The notes beneath the pieces are model-generated. The model was not told where the DNA came from and made no database searches. It was given only the letters and a program-made list of their open reading frames with translations. The position numbers and the translations under genes were made by a program. Shown piece after piece: positions 1-8,774 of a DNA stretch of 64,000 bases (positions within the stretch are counted from its first letter, which is position 1; every line of letters starts with the position of its first letter). The stretch comes from Bog-756 sp963845485 (GTDB taxonomy: Bacteria > Actinomycetota > Acidimicrobiia > Acidimicrobiales > RAAP-2): contig CAWJSI010000001.1 in assembly GCA_963845485.1 (NCBI GenBank), positions 124,001-188,000 of the forward strand, in the 5' to 3' direction.

Positions 1-19
1 GAACTCGAGAACAGGAGCC

Positions 20-1318
20 ATGATGAAGACCGACATCGATGAGGGGAATCCGGCCCCGGCGCCCGGACCACCAGGCGACCGCGTCGAGGTCGCCCTCCGT
101 GCGTGGGGAGGCTCAGATCGAGACGATCCCTACCCGCTCTTCGCCGAGGTACGGGACCTCGGCCCGGTTCACCCGGTGATCTTGGCTGACGGCCACGAGG
201 CTTGGTTGGTGGTCGGCCACGACGAAGCTCGCCGGGCTCTCAATGACACCCGGCTGTCCAAGGACATGCGCGCCGCCCTGGCGCTGGGGGGAGAGGTGGT
301 TGCCGAGGGCCTCCCGGGGCCCGAGTTCGCACGGCACATGCTGGCCGTGGACCGGCCGGATCACACCCGGCTACGTCGCCTCGTGGCGTCGACGTTCTCG
401 GCGCACCGAATCGAGGGTTTGCGGCCACGGATCCAGGCCATCGTGGACGACCTCCTCGACCTCGTGGCCGACCGGGATCCGGAGAGCCCCGTCGATCTGG
501 TGGGTGAATTCGCCTTCCCGCTCCCGTTCACGGTCATCTGTGAGCTTCTCGGGGTGCCCGAGAGTGAGCGCATCCCGCTGGGCCGAGGGCTGGTGGCCAT
601 GCTGGTTCCCACTCCCACCCCGGCTGACTATGCACAGGCCAAGGGGGCATCCGACGCCGTGGTGGCTCAGCTGCGCCGATTGGTGGAGACCAAGAACGAT
701 AGGCCCGGCGCTGATCTCGTGAGCGACTTGATTGCCGCCCGTGACGGAGAAGAACGACTGGACAACCAGGAGCTGCTGTCGACCATCTTCCAACTCATCG
801 TGGCCGGTCACGACACCACCACGACGTTCATCGGCAACGCTATCGTCGCTCTCCTCGACCACCCGAGGCAGGTCGAATTCCTCCAGGGCGACCCGGATCG
901 GATCCCGGCAGCCATGGAGGAGCTGCTCCGATTCGATGCCCCCGTCCCGCATTCGACATTCCGCTACGCGGTGGAGGAGGTGGAGATAGCGGGCCGTTCG
1001 ATACCGGCCGGCGCGCAGGTCATAGTCTGTCTTGCCGCGGCCAACCGTGACCGGTGCCACTTCGTCGAACCTGATCGCCTCGACATCTCCCGGGACCAAG
1101 GTCGCCATCTGGCGTTTGGGCACGGTATCCACCACTGTCTGGGCACCCAGCTGGCGCGACTGGAGGGACAGCTGGCTCTGTCATCGCTCATCCGGCGTTT
1201 TCCACAGCTCCGGCTGGCCGTTGAGCGCACCGAGCTGCATTGGGGCCACGGCGACGGGCTCGTGCTGCGAGGCCTGTCCGAGTTGCCGGTCGTCCCCGGC
1301 CCCTCCCAGCCGAGATGA
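20..1318 (+). CDS. Cytochrome P450
   Basis: Haem-thiolate monooxygenase, 432 residues, a normal length for a soluble bacterial class I P450; no membrane anchor is visible. The I-helix oxygen-activation motif AGHDTTT lies near residue 262, the K-helix ExxR (EELLR) near 300, and the haem loop FGHGIHHCLG near 362 with the axial Cys at about 373. It must take electrons from a ferredoxin/reductase, and none is encoded nearby. The start has GGAG-like sequence just upstream; a second ATG follows at once at 23. The SDR downstream begins at or within about 55 bases of its stop, so the two are probably co-transcribed and may act in one oxidative pathway. The substrate cannot be read from the sequence. 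Confidence 0.95.
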   Translation: MMKTDIDEGNPAPAPGPPGDRVEVALRAWGGSDRDDPYPLFAEVRDLGPVHPVILADGHEAWLVVGHDEARRALNDTRLSKDMRAALALGGEVVAEGLPGPEFARHMLAVDRPDHTRLRRLVASTFSAHRIEGLRPRIQAIVDDLLDLVADRDPESPVDLVGEFAFPLPFTVICELLGVPESERIPLGRGLVAMLVPTPTPADYAQAKGASDAVVAQLRRLVETKNDRPGADLVSDLIAARDGEERLDNQELLSTIFQLIVAGHDTTTTFIGNAIVALLDHPRQVEFLQGDPDRIPAAMEELLRFDAPVPHSTFRYAVEEVEIAGRSIPAGAQVIVCLAAANRDRCHFVEPDRLDISRDQGRHLAFGHGIHHCLGTQLARLEGQLALSSLIRRFPQLRLAVERTELHWGHGDGLVLRGLSELPVVPGPSQPR

Positions 1319-1371
1319 CGGAACCCCAGGAATGGGTGAGCAACTCCCGTAAGCACGCGCGACACTCGGGC

Positions 1372-2145
1372 ATGCTGCGTTTCCAGGACAAGGTCGCCAT
1401 CGTGACGGGAGCGGGCTCAGGGATCGGGCGGGCCACCGCCCGCCACCTCGCCGCCGAAGGAGGGGCGGTGACCATCGCTGACATCGACGAGGCCAGCGCT
1501 GCGGCCACCGTCGAGTTAATCCGGGCCGACGGCGGCACCGCCCGTGCCCAGGTGACCGATGTCGCCGAGCCGGATGAGGTCGAGCAGATGGTGGCCGACA
1601 CGGTCGATGCGTACGGTGGTCTTGACCTGCTCCACAACAATGCGGCGGCAATCCAACTCAACCTGACCGATCAGGATGTCGTCACCATGCCCCTCGAGAC
1701 CTGGCACACCGCACTACGGGTCAATCTCGACGGGGTCATGCTCGGCTGTCGGTTCGCCATTCCGGCCATGCTCGAACGGGGCGGCGGGTCGATCGTCAAC
1801 ACCGCCTCGGTGGCGGCCACCTATGGCAGCAAGTCCCTCGCCGCCTACGGAACCAGTAAGGCCGGTGTCATCGCCCTCACCCGCTATGTGGCGACTGCGT
1901 ATGCCGATCGCAATATTCGGGTGAACGCCGTTGCTCCAGGTGTCGTCGTCGACCGCGATCTCCAAGAGGCCCTCGGCGGACCATTCGGCGACACCCTCGC
2001 TTCGATATCCGCGGATCACCTCGTCGGCCGACCGGGCTACCCCGAGGAGATTGCCACCGCTGTGACCTACCTGCTGTCGGACGATGCAGCCTTCGTCACC
2101 GGTCAAACGTTCACTATCGACGGCGGCTACACCACACACCGCTGA
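1372..2145 (+). CDS. Short-chain dehydrogenase/reductase (SDR)
   Basis: Classical NAD(P)-dependent SDR of 257 residues. The Rossmann motif TGAGSGIG begins near residue 11, NNAA near 89, and the catalytic Ser and YGTSK (Tyr and Lys about 159 and 163) follow in the usual order. The C-terminal TGQTFTIDGGYT is typical. I chose the ATG at 1372 because the family pattern (LRFQDKVAIVTGAG) starts there and the length fits. An alternative ATG at 1315 overlaps the P450 stop as ATGA and would add 19 residues by translational coupling. It is probably an alcohol/ketone oxidoreductase acting with the P450; the substrate is unknown. Confidence 0.93.
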   Translation: MLRFQDKVAIVTGAGSGIGRATARHLAAEGGAVTIADIDEASAAATVELIRADGGTARAQVTDVAEPDEVEQMVADTVDAYGGLDLLHNNAAAIQLNLTDQDVVTMPLETWHTALRVNLDGVMLGCRFAIPAMLERGGGSIVNTASVAATYGSKSLAAYGTSKAGVIALTRYVATAYADRNIRVNAVAPGVVVDRDLQEALGGPFGDTLASISADHLVGRPGYPEEIATAVTYLLSDDAAFVTGQTFTIDGGYTTHR

Positions 2146-2235
2146 TCGCGGCCCCACTCGACGGTCGACTCTGTGCGCCTTCCGGTCGCGTTGCTGCCGG
2201 CGCCCTGACGGTGCTGTTCCGGAGGCTTGCGCTCC

Positions 2236-2838
2236 CTAGTGTGGGGATCTCCACATCGTCGTGACCACCGGACCGCCGCCCGGCGCCTCGAACCTCCCGA
2301 TGGGTTCGAAACCCACGCTCACGTACCGATCGTCGTTAGCCGGATTTGACGACTCGAGATAGGCCGGAGCGTGCAGTAGGTCGATCAGCTCCAGGTCGTG
2401 AGCGAGCAGGGACATCCCGATGCCGTGGCCGCGGTGGTCGGGATGGGTGCCAAGCAGGCTCAGATAGAAGTGGTCCACGTCTCGCGGGTGTGCTTCCTCG
2501 AATCGATTCAGCAGCTCGAAGACCTCGTCCGCTCTCGGCCCCAGATGCTCGGTGATGAACTCCCCGATCCGGCCCTCGAGCTCGGCACTGACTTCGATCC
2601 CGCCCGGTGGGATCCATACCGAAGTCGCCTCGCCTCCCCCGACGATCCACGTGTCGTCATACGCAAATGCCCCTTCGAGAAGAAGCCTCCAGAATCCAGC
2701 CTGGTGGTCGGTGCGTCCGTCCGGTCGGGCGAGGCCCCAACTCCACAGAGGGTCATTGGCGAAGGCGAGGGTGATGACCGAGGCCACCGTGTCGAAGTCG
2801 GCCGAGGTAACCCGGTGAGTGGTGCGGTCTAGTTCCAT
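2236..2838 (-). CDS. GNAT family N-acetyltransferase
   Basis: A 200-residue GNAT-fold protein. The acetyl-CoA pyrophosphate loop HPDHRGHGIG (motif A) is at about residues 132-141, followed by helix alpha-3 and a motif-B segment ending VSVGFEPIGRFE. The N-terminal half (THRVTSADFDTVASVITLAFANDP) is typical of stand-alone GNATs acting on small molecules or protein N-termini. It converges on the SDR and is divergent from the methyltransferase on the other side, with about 185 bases between their starts. The substrate is unknown. Confidence 0.88.
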   Translation of the reverse strand: MELDRTTHRVTSADFDTVASVITLAFANDPLWSWGLARPDGRTDHQAGFWRLLLEGAFAYDDTWIVGGGEATSVWIPPGGIEVSAELEGRIGEFITEHLGPRADEVFELLNRFEEAHPRDVDHFYLSLLGTHPDHRGHGIGMSLLAHDLELIDLLHAPAYLESSNPANDDRYVSVGFEPIGRFEAPGGGPVVTTMWRSPH

Positions 2839-3023
2839 TGGTGAGACTCCTGTTTCCCGACCATCTTCCCTCGCCGTTCTCCGATGGACAACCGGTTGGC
2901 CAGGCCTGCACCCACGTCCAGGCGACCGTAGGCCGGACAGGACGCCCGAACGGAAGGTGCCCCGACCCGTTGTTGGTGGAAGCCCGGTCGCCTCGTGGTG
3001 CAGTGAGCTGTAGCGTCGATCCA

Positions 3024-3758
3024 GTGGACAGCGACCTGTGGGAAATGGCCGCGAACTGGTGGCAGGACAACTTCACCGCGGGGGCAGACCCCGAGTACGA
3101 AGAGCAGATCCTTCCCCTGGTCGAGCGCTATGCGCGGGGAGCCACCAGGGTGTTGGACATAGGTTGCGGCGAGGGACAGGTGAGCCGCCGCCTGGAGGGG
3201 CTGGGGGTGCAGGTCGTCGGCCTCGATGTGGCCGCATCGCAGGTCCGGACGGCCAACGTACGGGGAGGGTCGTCCTCCTGCTATCTCCAAGCCAGCGCTG
3301 AACGCCTTCCGGTTCGCGATGCCTCGTTCGACACGGTGGTGTTGTGTTTGGCCATCGAGCACGTGGAGTTGTTTGAGGAGGCCATCCGAGAAGTCGCCCG
3401 GGTTCTGATGCCGGGGGGCAGATTCGTACTGCTCCTCGTGCATCCACTACTCCAAGCGCCGGGGAGCGGTTGGGTCGAGGTGCTCGACTCCGACGAGCAG
3501 TTTTGGCGGGTGGGCTCCTACCTGGAGGACGACGTGACCACCGAAGAGGTCGGACCTGGGGTTTACCTTTCGTTTGGCCACCGTCCCGTCAGCAGGTACG
3601 TCCATGAGATGGGGAAGTGCGGACTGCTGATCGATGACATGGTGGAGCCGCCACCTCCGCCTGCCACCATCGAGGTGACCGGGGATTTTCCCAAAGGGGC
3701 GACCATTCCCCGTCTGCTACTTCTCTCTGCCCGTCGCTCCCTCGACGAGTGGAGCTGA
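3024..3758 (+). CDS. Class I SAM-dependent methyltransferase
   Basis: Protein of about 244 residues with the Rossmann-like SAM fold. Motif I VLDIGCGEG is near residue 43, the acidic beta-2 end LDVA near 65, then LPVRDASFDTVVLC (motif IV region) and a C-terminal variable part. It resembles the UbiE/Methyltransf_11 group; substrate unknown. The frame stays open upstream to 2838, but that stretch is the divergent intergenic region with the GNAT gene, so I place the start at GTG 3024; ATG 3045 is the alternative. No clear Shine-Dalgarno precedes either. Confidence 0.85.
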   Translation: MDSDLWEMAANWWQDNFTAGADPEYEEQILPLVERYARGATRVLDIGCGEGQVSRRLEGLGVQVVGLDVAASQVRTANVRGGSSSCYLQASAERLPVRDASFDTVVLCLAIEHVELFEEAIREVARVLMPGGRFVLLLVHPLLQAPGSGWVEVLDSDEQFWRVGSYLEDDVTTEEVGPGVYLSFGHRPVSRYVHEMGKCGLLIDDMVEPPPPPATIEVTGDFPKGATIPRLLLLSARRSLDEWS

Positions 3759-3822
3759 GGACCCTACACAGGGCGAGTCAACTCCGGTTCGCTGGACGGC
3801 TCCCGATTGACCCCGTTGAGGG

Positions 3823-4077
3823 CTACTCCGAGCGCCAACGTCGATAGAGGTCAGTCAGGTCTTGCCTGGCCTCAGGAGAAAGGTCCTCCGGTTCGATCCT
3901 TCCGGACAGCTGGATGGTCAGTCTGATCTGCTCCACGTAGGCGGAGCAGTTCGGACATCCCCGGAGGTGCGCCTCGAATCGCCTCCGCTTCCTGGGCGAA
4001 AGGGCGTCTTCGAGGTAGGCGGTGACCAGTTCGACCGCCTGCTGACACACGATGTCTCTACGTCGCAGTAACAGCAT
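3823..4077 (-). CDS. Zinc-binding anti-sigma factor (zf-HC2 type)
   Basis: An 84-residue protein with the zinc-associated anti-sigma signature: Cys11, then His37-x3-Cys41-x2-Cys44 (HLRGCPNC). It lies immediately downstream of the ECF sigma gene on the same strand with a gap of about 3 bases, the classical sigma/anti-sigma operon. There is no membrane segment, so it is probably a cytoplasmic anti-sigma factor that holds the partner sigma and may respond to redox or thiol stress. The role is inferred from family and context. Confidence 0.88.
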   Translation of the reverse strand: MLLLRRRDIVCQQAVELVTAYLEDALSPRKRRRFEAHLRGCPNCSAYVEQIRLTIQLSGRIEPEDLSPEARQDLTDLYRRWRSE

Positions 4078-4080
4078 CGA

Positions 4081-4668
4081 TCAATCCCTCTCCATCTGAA
4101 CCTCGAGGATTCCCCTCAGCCGGCTGCGCCCACGATGCAGCAACAGTCGCTGGTTGCCCAGGGTGATCCCCAGCAGGTCACAGGCATCGTCACTCGACAG
4201 TCCCTCCACATCCCGGAGAAGGACCACCTGGCGTTGGCGAGGGGGAAGTTCATCGAGCGCAGCCTTTAGCACCGGCAGCCACTGGGCCGCATCAAGTCGT
4301 TCTTCAGACTCCTCGACCCACCGGTCGAGCGGATTGGCCCAATGACCCTGCGGGTCGAATCGGCTCGGGTCGACCGCGTGAAGTGACTCGATGGGTGCAT
4401 CGATGTGCTCACGGGAGCCGGCAGAACGTGTCCGGTTGATCAAGATCCGAAACAACCAGGTCTTCAGAGAGGAACGGCCCTCGAACCTGTCGATGCCACG
4501 AACGACGGCCATCCAGGTGTCCTGAACGGCTTCCTCGGCCACCGCCCGACTGGAGACCATCGATCCAGCGAGACGCAACATGGGCTGCTGATAGCGGGCC
4601 ACGAGCAGGACGAACGCCCCTTCATCACCATCCCGTAGTCGGTCGAGCAGTTCGACGTCCGTCTCCAC
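4081..4668 (-). CDS. ECF-type RNA polymerase sigma factor
   Basis: A 195-residue sigma-70 family protein. Region 2 is at residues about 15-85 (DEGAFVLLVARYQQPMLRLA, then QDTWMAVVRGIDRFEGRSS) and region 4 at about 135-185 (LPPRQRQVVLLRDVEGLSSDDACDLLG). Homology begins at ETDVELLDRLRDGDEGAF, so I use the GTG at 4668; the open frame runs on to 5250 but is not sigma-like. It is co-transcribed with the zinc anti-sigma gene and divergent from the secreted propeller gene at 4885. That makes the 216-base intergenic region a likely target of its own control (inference). Confidence 0.9.
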   Translation of the reverse strand: METDVELLDRLRDGDEGAFVLLVARYQQPMLRLAGSMVSSRAVAEEAVQDTWMAVVRGIDRFEGRSSLKTWLFRILINRTRSAGSREHIDAPIESLHAVDPSRFDPQGHWANPLDRWVEESEERLDAAQWLPVLKAALDELPPRQRQVVLLRDVEGLSSDDACDLLGITLGNQRLLLHRGRSRLRGILEVQMERD

Positions 4669-4884
4669 GACCGAGAGCGTAGATGCCGGTCGTCCGTGAT
4701 GAGACGTCGGCCGAACGTTCCTTCTATGGCCGACTGCCTTTGCTGCCACGCCTCTCGACATATGAGTTCTGTCCGTAATCGAGCAGGCCGCGTTACAGCG
4801 GCTCCTAATTCCGGTGTTGGCGTAACGCCCGGGTGCAACCCGGGACTGTGTCCTAGAGCTTGAACCTCGAACAAGGGAGTAGGA

Positions 4885-6039
4885 ATGAAGCGATTGATCC
4901 GATTGGCCGTTGCTGCAGGGGCAGCCCTGGGGCTGTCTGCGTGGGTGGCACCGCTCGTCGCCGGTGCCGATGGGTTCCAGCACGGTGGTCTCTATCTCGG
5001 TGGCGCCAACCATGCCGTCTTCGTCCAAACCGACAACGCAGCGGGCAACCAAGTCATCGCCTACAGCAGATCCGACAGTGGAGCCCTGACCCCGGACGGC
5101 ACGTACAACACCGGTGGGGTGGGTGGCGTGTTGAACGGCTCGGCGGTTGATCACCTCGCTTCTCAGGGCTCGCTGGCCTACAACCCGGCCGCCGGTTCCT
5201 TGTACGCCGTCAACGCGGGAAGCAATACCGTGTCCGTGTTCTCCACCCATGGCGATCGCCTGTCCCTCAACCAGGTGGTCAGCTCAGGCGGGGCGTTTCC
5301 GGTGAGCGTGGCCGCGCACGGCAATCTCGTCTACGTGCTCAATGCGGAGAACGGGGGAAGCGTGCAGGGCTATGTCGCCCTCTTCGGCCGGCTGTTCCCA
5401 ATCCCGGGTTCGAATCGGGCGCTGGGATTGACGATCCCAAGCGATACCACCCAGTTCACCCACACTCCCGGGCAGGTGGCTATTTCGCCCGACGGGTCTC
5501 AGGTGATTGTCACGACCAAGGCGAGCACCAACGCCATTGACGTATTTCACGTCGGGTTCTTCGGTGAGCTCTCACCGACCCCCGTGGTGAACGTCGAGCC
5601 CGGCGCGCTCCCCTTTGCCGCAACGTTCGACACCACCGGCAATCTCGTCGTTGCTGACACTGGGATCGGTTCGCTCGTGACCTACAAACTCAGTGGCAAC
5701 GGGACCGTCACCCAACTCGATGCAGTGCCGAGCACTCAGGCGGCCACGTGCTGGGTTGCCCCGGTCGGCAACTACCTGTTCACCTCCAACGCCGGGAGCG
5801 CATCGGTGAGCAGCTATCAAGACGGAGCTGGCGGCCAACTCGCCCTGCTCGGCCAGACAGTCACCGATCCGGGAACCGTTGACGCATCCTCCACGGTCGG
5901 AGGCCAGTTCCTCTACGTGCAGACCGGTGGTAACGGAATCGTCGACGAGTTCCTGGTCAACGCCAACGGAAGCCTCACCAGGCTCGGGTCGGTCACCGTT
6001 CCCGGGGCGATCGGTGGCGAAGGAATCGTCGCCTTCTGA
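4885..6039 (+). CDS. Secreted lactonase-like beta-propeller protein
   Basis: A 384-residue exported protein. The first ~30 residues (MKRLIRLAVAAGAALGLSAW...) form a Sec signal peptide, and the rest is repeating propeller blades with motifs such as GSLYAVNAGSNTVSVF, AISPDGSQVIVTTKAST and YLFTSNAGSASVSSY. This fits the 7-bladed lactonase/YVTN group. A good Shine-Dalgarno (GGGAGTAGGA) precedes ATG 4885. It is divergent from the ECF sigma operon and could be its target. Lactonase activity cannot be assumed; many such propellers are binding proteins. Confidence 0.85.
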   Translation: MKRLIRLAVAAGAALGLSAWVAPLVAGADGFQHGGLYLGGANHAVFVQTDNAAGNQVIAYSRSDSGALTPDGTYNTGGVGGVLNGSAVDHLASQGSLAYNPAAGSLYAVNAGSNTVSVFSTHGDRLSLNQVVSSGGAFPVSVAAHGNLVYVLNAENGGSVQGYVALFGRLFPIPGSNRALGLTIPSDTTQFTHTPGQVAISPDGSQVIVTTKASTNAIDVFHVGFFGELSPTPVVNVEPGALPFAATFDTTGNLVVADTGIGSLVTYKLSGNGTVTQLDAVPSTQAATCWVAPVGNYLFTSNAGSASVSSYQDGAGGQLALLGQTVTDPGTVDASSTVGGQFLYVQTGGNGIVDEFLVNANGSLTRLGSVTVPGAIGGEGIVAF

Positions 6040-6058
6040 TCCCGTGGGCACAAAGCGA

Positions 6059-6086
6059 GCGGCGACGGGCCACGGCCTGTCGCCGC
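6059..6086 (+). terminator. Putative hairpin terminator after the propeller gene
   Basis: Twenty bases past the stop there is a strong GC-rich inverted repeat: GCGGCGAC (6059-6066) pairs with GTCGCCGC (6079-6086), with further partial pairing in the loop. No U-tract follows, as is common for actinobacterial terminators. Confidence 0.5.
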
Positions 6087-6228
6087 CCGCGTCGGTCCTC
6101 GAGCTGACCAGACCTGATGGGGTCGCCCTGCCACCCAGCAAGAGCACGGCGTCGGGTGGGGATCTGGAAGTTTGCCGACTTCACCGGCAGCATGAGAAAC
6201 CTCAGTTGCGGCTGCGAGACCGCTCAAC

Positions 6229-6257
6229 CCACCCTCAGCCTTACAAGCTGAGGGTGG
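6229..6257. repeat. CTCAGC-N7-GCTGAG palindrome, copy 1 (longest stem)
   Basis: A perfect 11-bp stem, CCACCCTCAGC with GCTGAGGGTGG, around the 7-base spacer CTTACAA. It sits between the convergent propeller gene and dinB, so here it could act as a bidirectional terminator. First copy of the dispersed family described in the findings. Confidence 0.8.
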
Positions 6258-6296
6258 ATGCCCAGCCGACCGACGACTGAACGTCGGCTTCCGCGA

Positions 6297-7563
6297 TCAG
6301 TCCGGAAGCGGGTGCTCAGCCAGCTCTCGGAACTCCTCGGGGACCCGGTTGGCATCCGAGAGGGCGATGGCGGCATAGCCGACGGAGGCCCGGCCGAACT
6401 TCTCTCTGATGGCGTCGACCGATCGATCTGTGCCCCACCGAGCTGCCCCGGTCTCCGAGCCTGGGCTGCGCTCGGCATGCTGCCCGACCGGCGTCAGGGG
6501 TAGCTCCAACTGCAGCGAGTACTCGTCGCTCAAGTTGGAGACCGAAACCGCCAGCAGCGAGATCTGGCGGTCGTCCGGGTTGTCGGCGATCGCCGTCTCC
6601 GCCAGTTGGGTGGCCACCTCGGCCAAGGTCAAGGTGGCGGATATGGGTGCGGGCAGTGTGATGGACCGGGTGACGGATCGGAGCTGGGCAAAGCGGACCC
6701 GGACGGTAATGGTGCGTCCCGCCTGATTGGCCCCTCGAAGGCGGGCAGCCACCCGGTCGGCCAAGTAGCCCAAAGTCTCTCGAACCAGCACCGGCGTGGG
6801 TAGGCGGCGACCGAGTGCCGATTGGGCACCCACCGACTTTGCTCCCCGGGGTCGATCGACGGAGCGGGGATCGATGTTGGCCGACAGTGAGGCCAGCTTG
6901 GCTCCGGAGGCCTTGCCGATCAGATGCTCGAGTAGGGAACTGTCGGTAGCCGCCAGCTGTCCGATGGTGTCGATACCGGCCCGATGGAGCGTGGCCTCCG
7001 TCACCTGGCCGACGCCCCAGATCAGCCCGACCGGTAGTGGGTCCAGAAACGCGCGCTCGTCGTGAGGGTTCGACCACGACCAGACCATCCGGCTTGGCGA
7101 CCTGTGAGGCCACCTTGGCAAGATGCTTGGTCCGAGCCACACCCACAGACACCGGGAGACCGATCTCGTCGCGGACACGTTGTCGGATGCTGACGGCAAT
7201 GGATCGCGGCGATCCAAACAGTCGGGTGGCACCCGAGACGTCGAGGAAACCCTCGTCGATGGAGATCCGCTCAACCAGGGGAGTGAAGTCGCAAAAGACA
7301 GCCATCACCGCGTCGCCCAGACGTTGGTACTCACGGAAGTGTCCGCCGACGAACTGGATGGACGGGCACAGCTGACGAGCCCTCCAGCCCGGCATCCCGC
7401 CTCGGACTCCGTGGGCCCGGGCCTCGTACGAAGCCGCCAGGACCACGCCCCCACCGACGGCAATAGGTAGGCCCCTCAGCGAGGGATTGAGCAGCTGCTC
7501 GACTGACGCATAGAACGCGTCCAGATCGGCATGGAGGATCGTTGCTGAGCTCGCTGCTCGCAT
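6297..7563 (-). pseudogene. dinB: DNA polymerase IV (Y-family), frameshifted
   Basis: Translesion polymerase split over two frames. The N-terminal part, from ATG 7563 (MRAASSATILHADLDAFYASVEQ), has the catalytic palm motif LDAFYASVE, the SYEARAHGVRGGMP box, the second acidic motif SIDEGFLDV and the GVARTKHLAKVASQVAKPDG segment. The remaining thumb/little-finger part (LPVGLIWGVG..., then ATLTLAEVATQLAE) continues in the other frame to 6297. Removing one G from the GGG run at 7066-7068 restores VVEPHDERAFLDPLPV, exactly the family pattern, so a single-base insertion is the simplest reading. It could be a real lesion, a sequencing error in a short homopolymer, or rarely slippage. A LexA box lies 16 bases upstream of the start. 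Confidence 0.85.
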
Positions 7564-7578
7564 ACGGTCCAGGGTAAT

Positions 7579-7592
7579 CGAACATATGTTCG
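7579..7592 (-). promoter_or_regulatory. LexA (SOS) box upstream of dinB
   Basis: CGAACATATGTTCG is a perfect palindrome matching the Gram-positive/actinobacterial LexA operator CGAAC-N4-GTTCG. It lies 16-29 bases upstream of the dinB start, where repressor would block transcription, so damage-inducible control of this polymerase is likely. Confidence 0.88.
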
Positions 7593-7855
7593 TAGTCACC
7601 CTCGAGTCAGAGGTGGAGCGGATTCGGCGCGGCGCCCAGGCGTAAGCGCCAGCCTCCACTACTGCCACTAGTGAGGAGACAGCACCGCTCCTTGCGAATT
7701 TGGTGGTTGCGGTTACCGTTCACCCTGATATGAGCGGAGCAGAGATCACGCCGGTGGGTTCCGGGGCGAGCAGGAGCCAACGAAGCCGATGGGAAGGATC
7801 GGCGATCGTAGGGGTGGTCAACGGCTGCCGCCGGGGCCGAAATCGGACAGGCAAA

Positions 7856-8710
7856 ATGGTCCGGTCATACAAACTTCTGGGCGGCATCGCACTAGTCCTG
7901 TTGCTGGCCTCCTGCTCCAACTCACCATCACCAGAGCGGTCCGTTTTGATCGTAGGCGACAGCGTCGCAGCCCAGGCATCTGAGCCATTGATCCACCTCG
8001 CGCCGGCGGGAGTTTCCGTAACCGTGGATGCGGTGCAGCCGGGAACCGCTCCCTGCGATTGGGACCACGGGTTCTCAGTTCCCGGAGGCAAGAAGTTCCC
8101 CGACTTTGCCGCCATTCTCGGTTCGGTCAAGCCGAAGGATGTGGTCTTCGTCTTCACGGGGAATCCGGGACTGTCGGGTCCGTCGGCCGGCTGTGTCGAT
8201 GCGACAAGTCCCTATAGCCTGGCCGAACTCCTCACGACCTACAACAAGTCACTCAGCGAGATGGCGGGCGAGGCGGTGGAGTCGGGCGCAACGGTGTTCT
8301 TCGAAGCACCTCCACCCAGGAACCCGGTGGTGGCGGTCGGTTACGACCAGGTAGCCAAGATCAACCGCGGCTTTCAGGGCTCACCGTATATCGACATCTT
8401 CTACCAATCGCTGGTGGCGAATTCGAAGTCCTCACAGTGGCGTTATGACGACCATGCGGCCACCTCCGTCTCCACGCCCAATCTGGAGTGGAGGTTAAAC
8501 CTGCCGTGCGAGCCATGGGACGTCAAACGTTGTGGGGACGGCCAGGTCCAAGTCAGGGTGGGTGGTGAGGACGCCGTCCATCTGGATGAGAAGGGCTGTG
8601 GCGCCGTACGGTTCGCTCTCGGTGTGGAGGAGGCGGTGTTGGGTCGAGACGCCCTGCCGAGCTCAAGCTCTGTGTCGGCCACGGTGTCGGAGTATGGCGG
8701 GTGCCAGTAG
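7856..8710 (+). CDS. SGNH/GDSL-like hydrolase lipoprotein
   Basis: A 284-residue predicted lipoprotein. From ATG 7856 the signal is VRSYKLLGGIALVLLLASC, with lipobox LLASC. The mature part has an SGNH block-I motif IVGDSVA, a block-III-like FTGNPG, and a C-terminal DAVHLDEKG with the Asp-x2-His spacing of block V. This suggests an esterase or acyl/acetyl hydrolase outside the membrane, though block II is weak, so activity is uncertain. A further in-frame start exists at 7700, but the signal peptide argues for 7856. It converges on the permease gene at 8775. Confidence 0.75.
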   Translation: MVRSYKLLGGIALVLLLASCSNSPSPERSVLIVGDSVAAQASEPLIHLAPAGVSVTVDAVQPGTAPCDWDHGFSVPGGKKFPDFAAILGSVKPKDVVFVFTGNPGLSGPSAGCVDATSPYSLAELLTTYNKSLSEMAGEAVESGATVFFEAPPPRNPVVAVGYDQVAKINRGFQGSPYIDIFYQSLVANSKSSQWRYDDHAATSVSTPNLEWRLNLPCEPWDVKRCGDGQVQVRVGGEDAVHLDEKGCGAVRFALGVEEAVLGRDALPSSSSVSATVSEYGGCQ

Positions 8711-8774
8711 GAGCTGGGGAGATCCCATTCTTCGCCATGCTTTACAGGACGTCCTATTCCGCTGAGCGGTGTCG

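Noticed and set aside
371..1135. 254-codon minus-strand open frame across the P450 gene
   Set aside because: Antisense shadow of a clear P450 in GC-rich DNA; no protein-family character.
5404..5420. GGTTCGAATC resembling a tRNA T-loop
   Set aside because: Lies within the propeller coding sequence; no acceptor or anticodon arms can be formed around it. Similar hits at 2303 and 3891 are also in genes.
4885..6039. Naming the propeller protein 6-phosphogluconolactonase (pgl)
   Set aside because: The propeller fold is shared by many binding proteins, and an exported protein is unlikely to be a pentose-phosphate enzyme.
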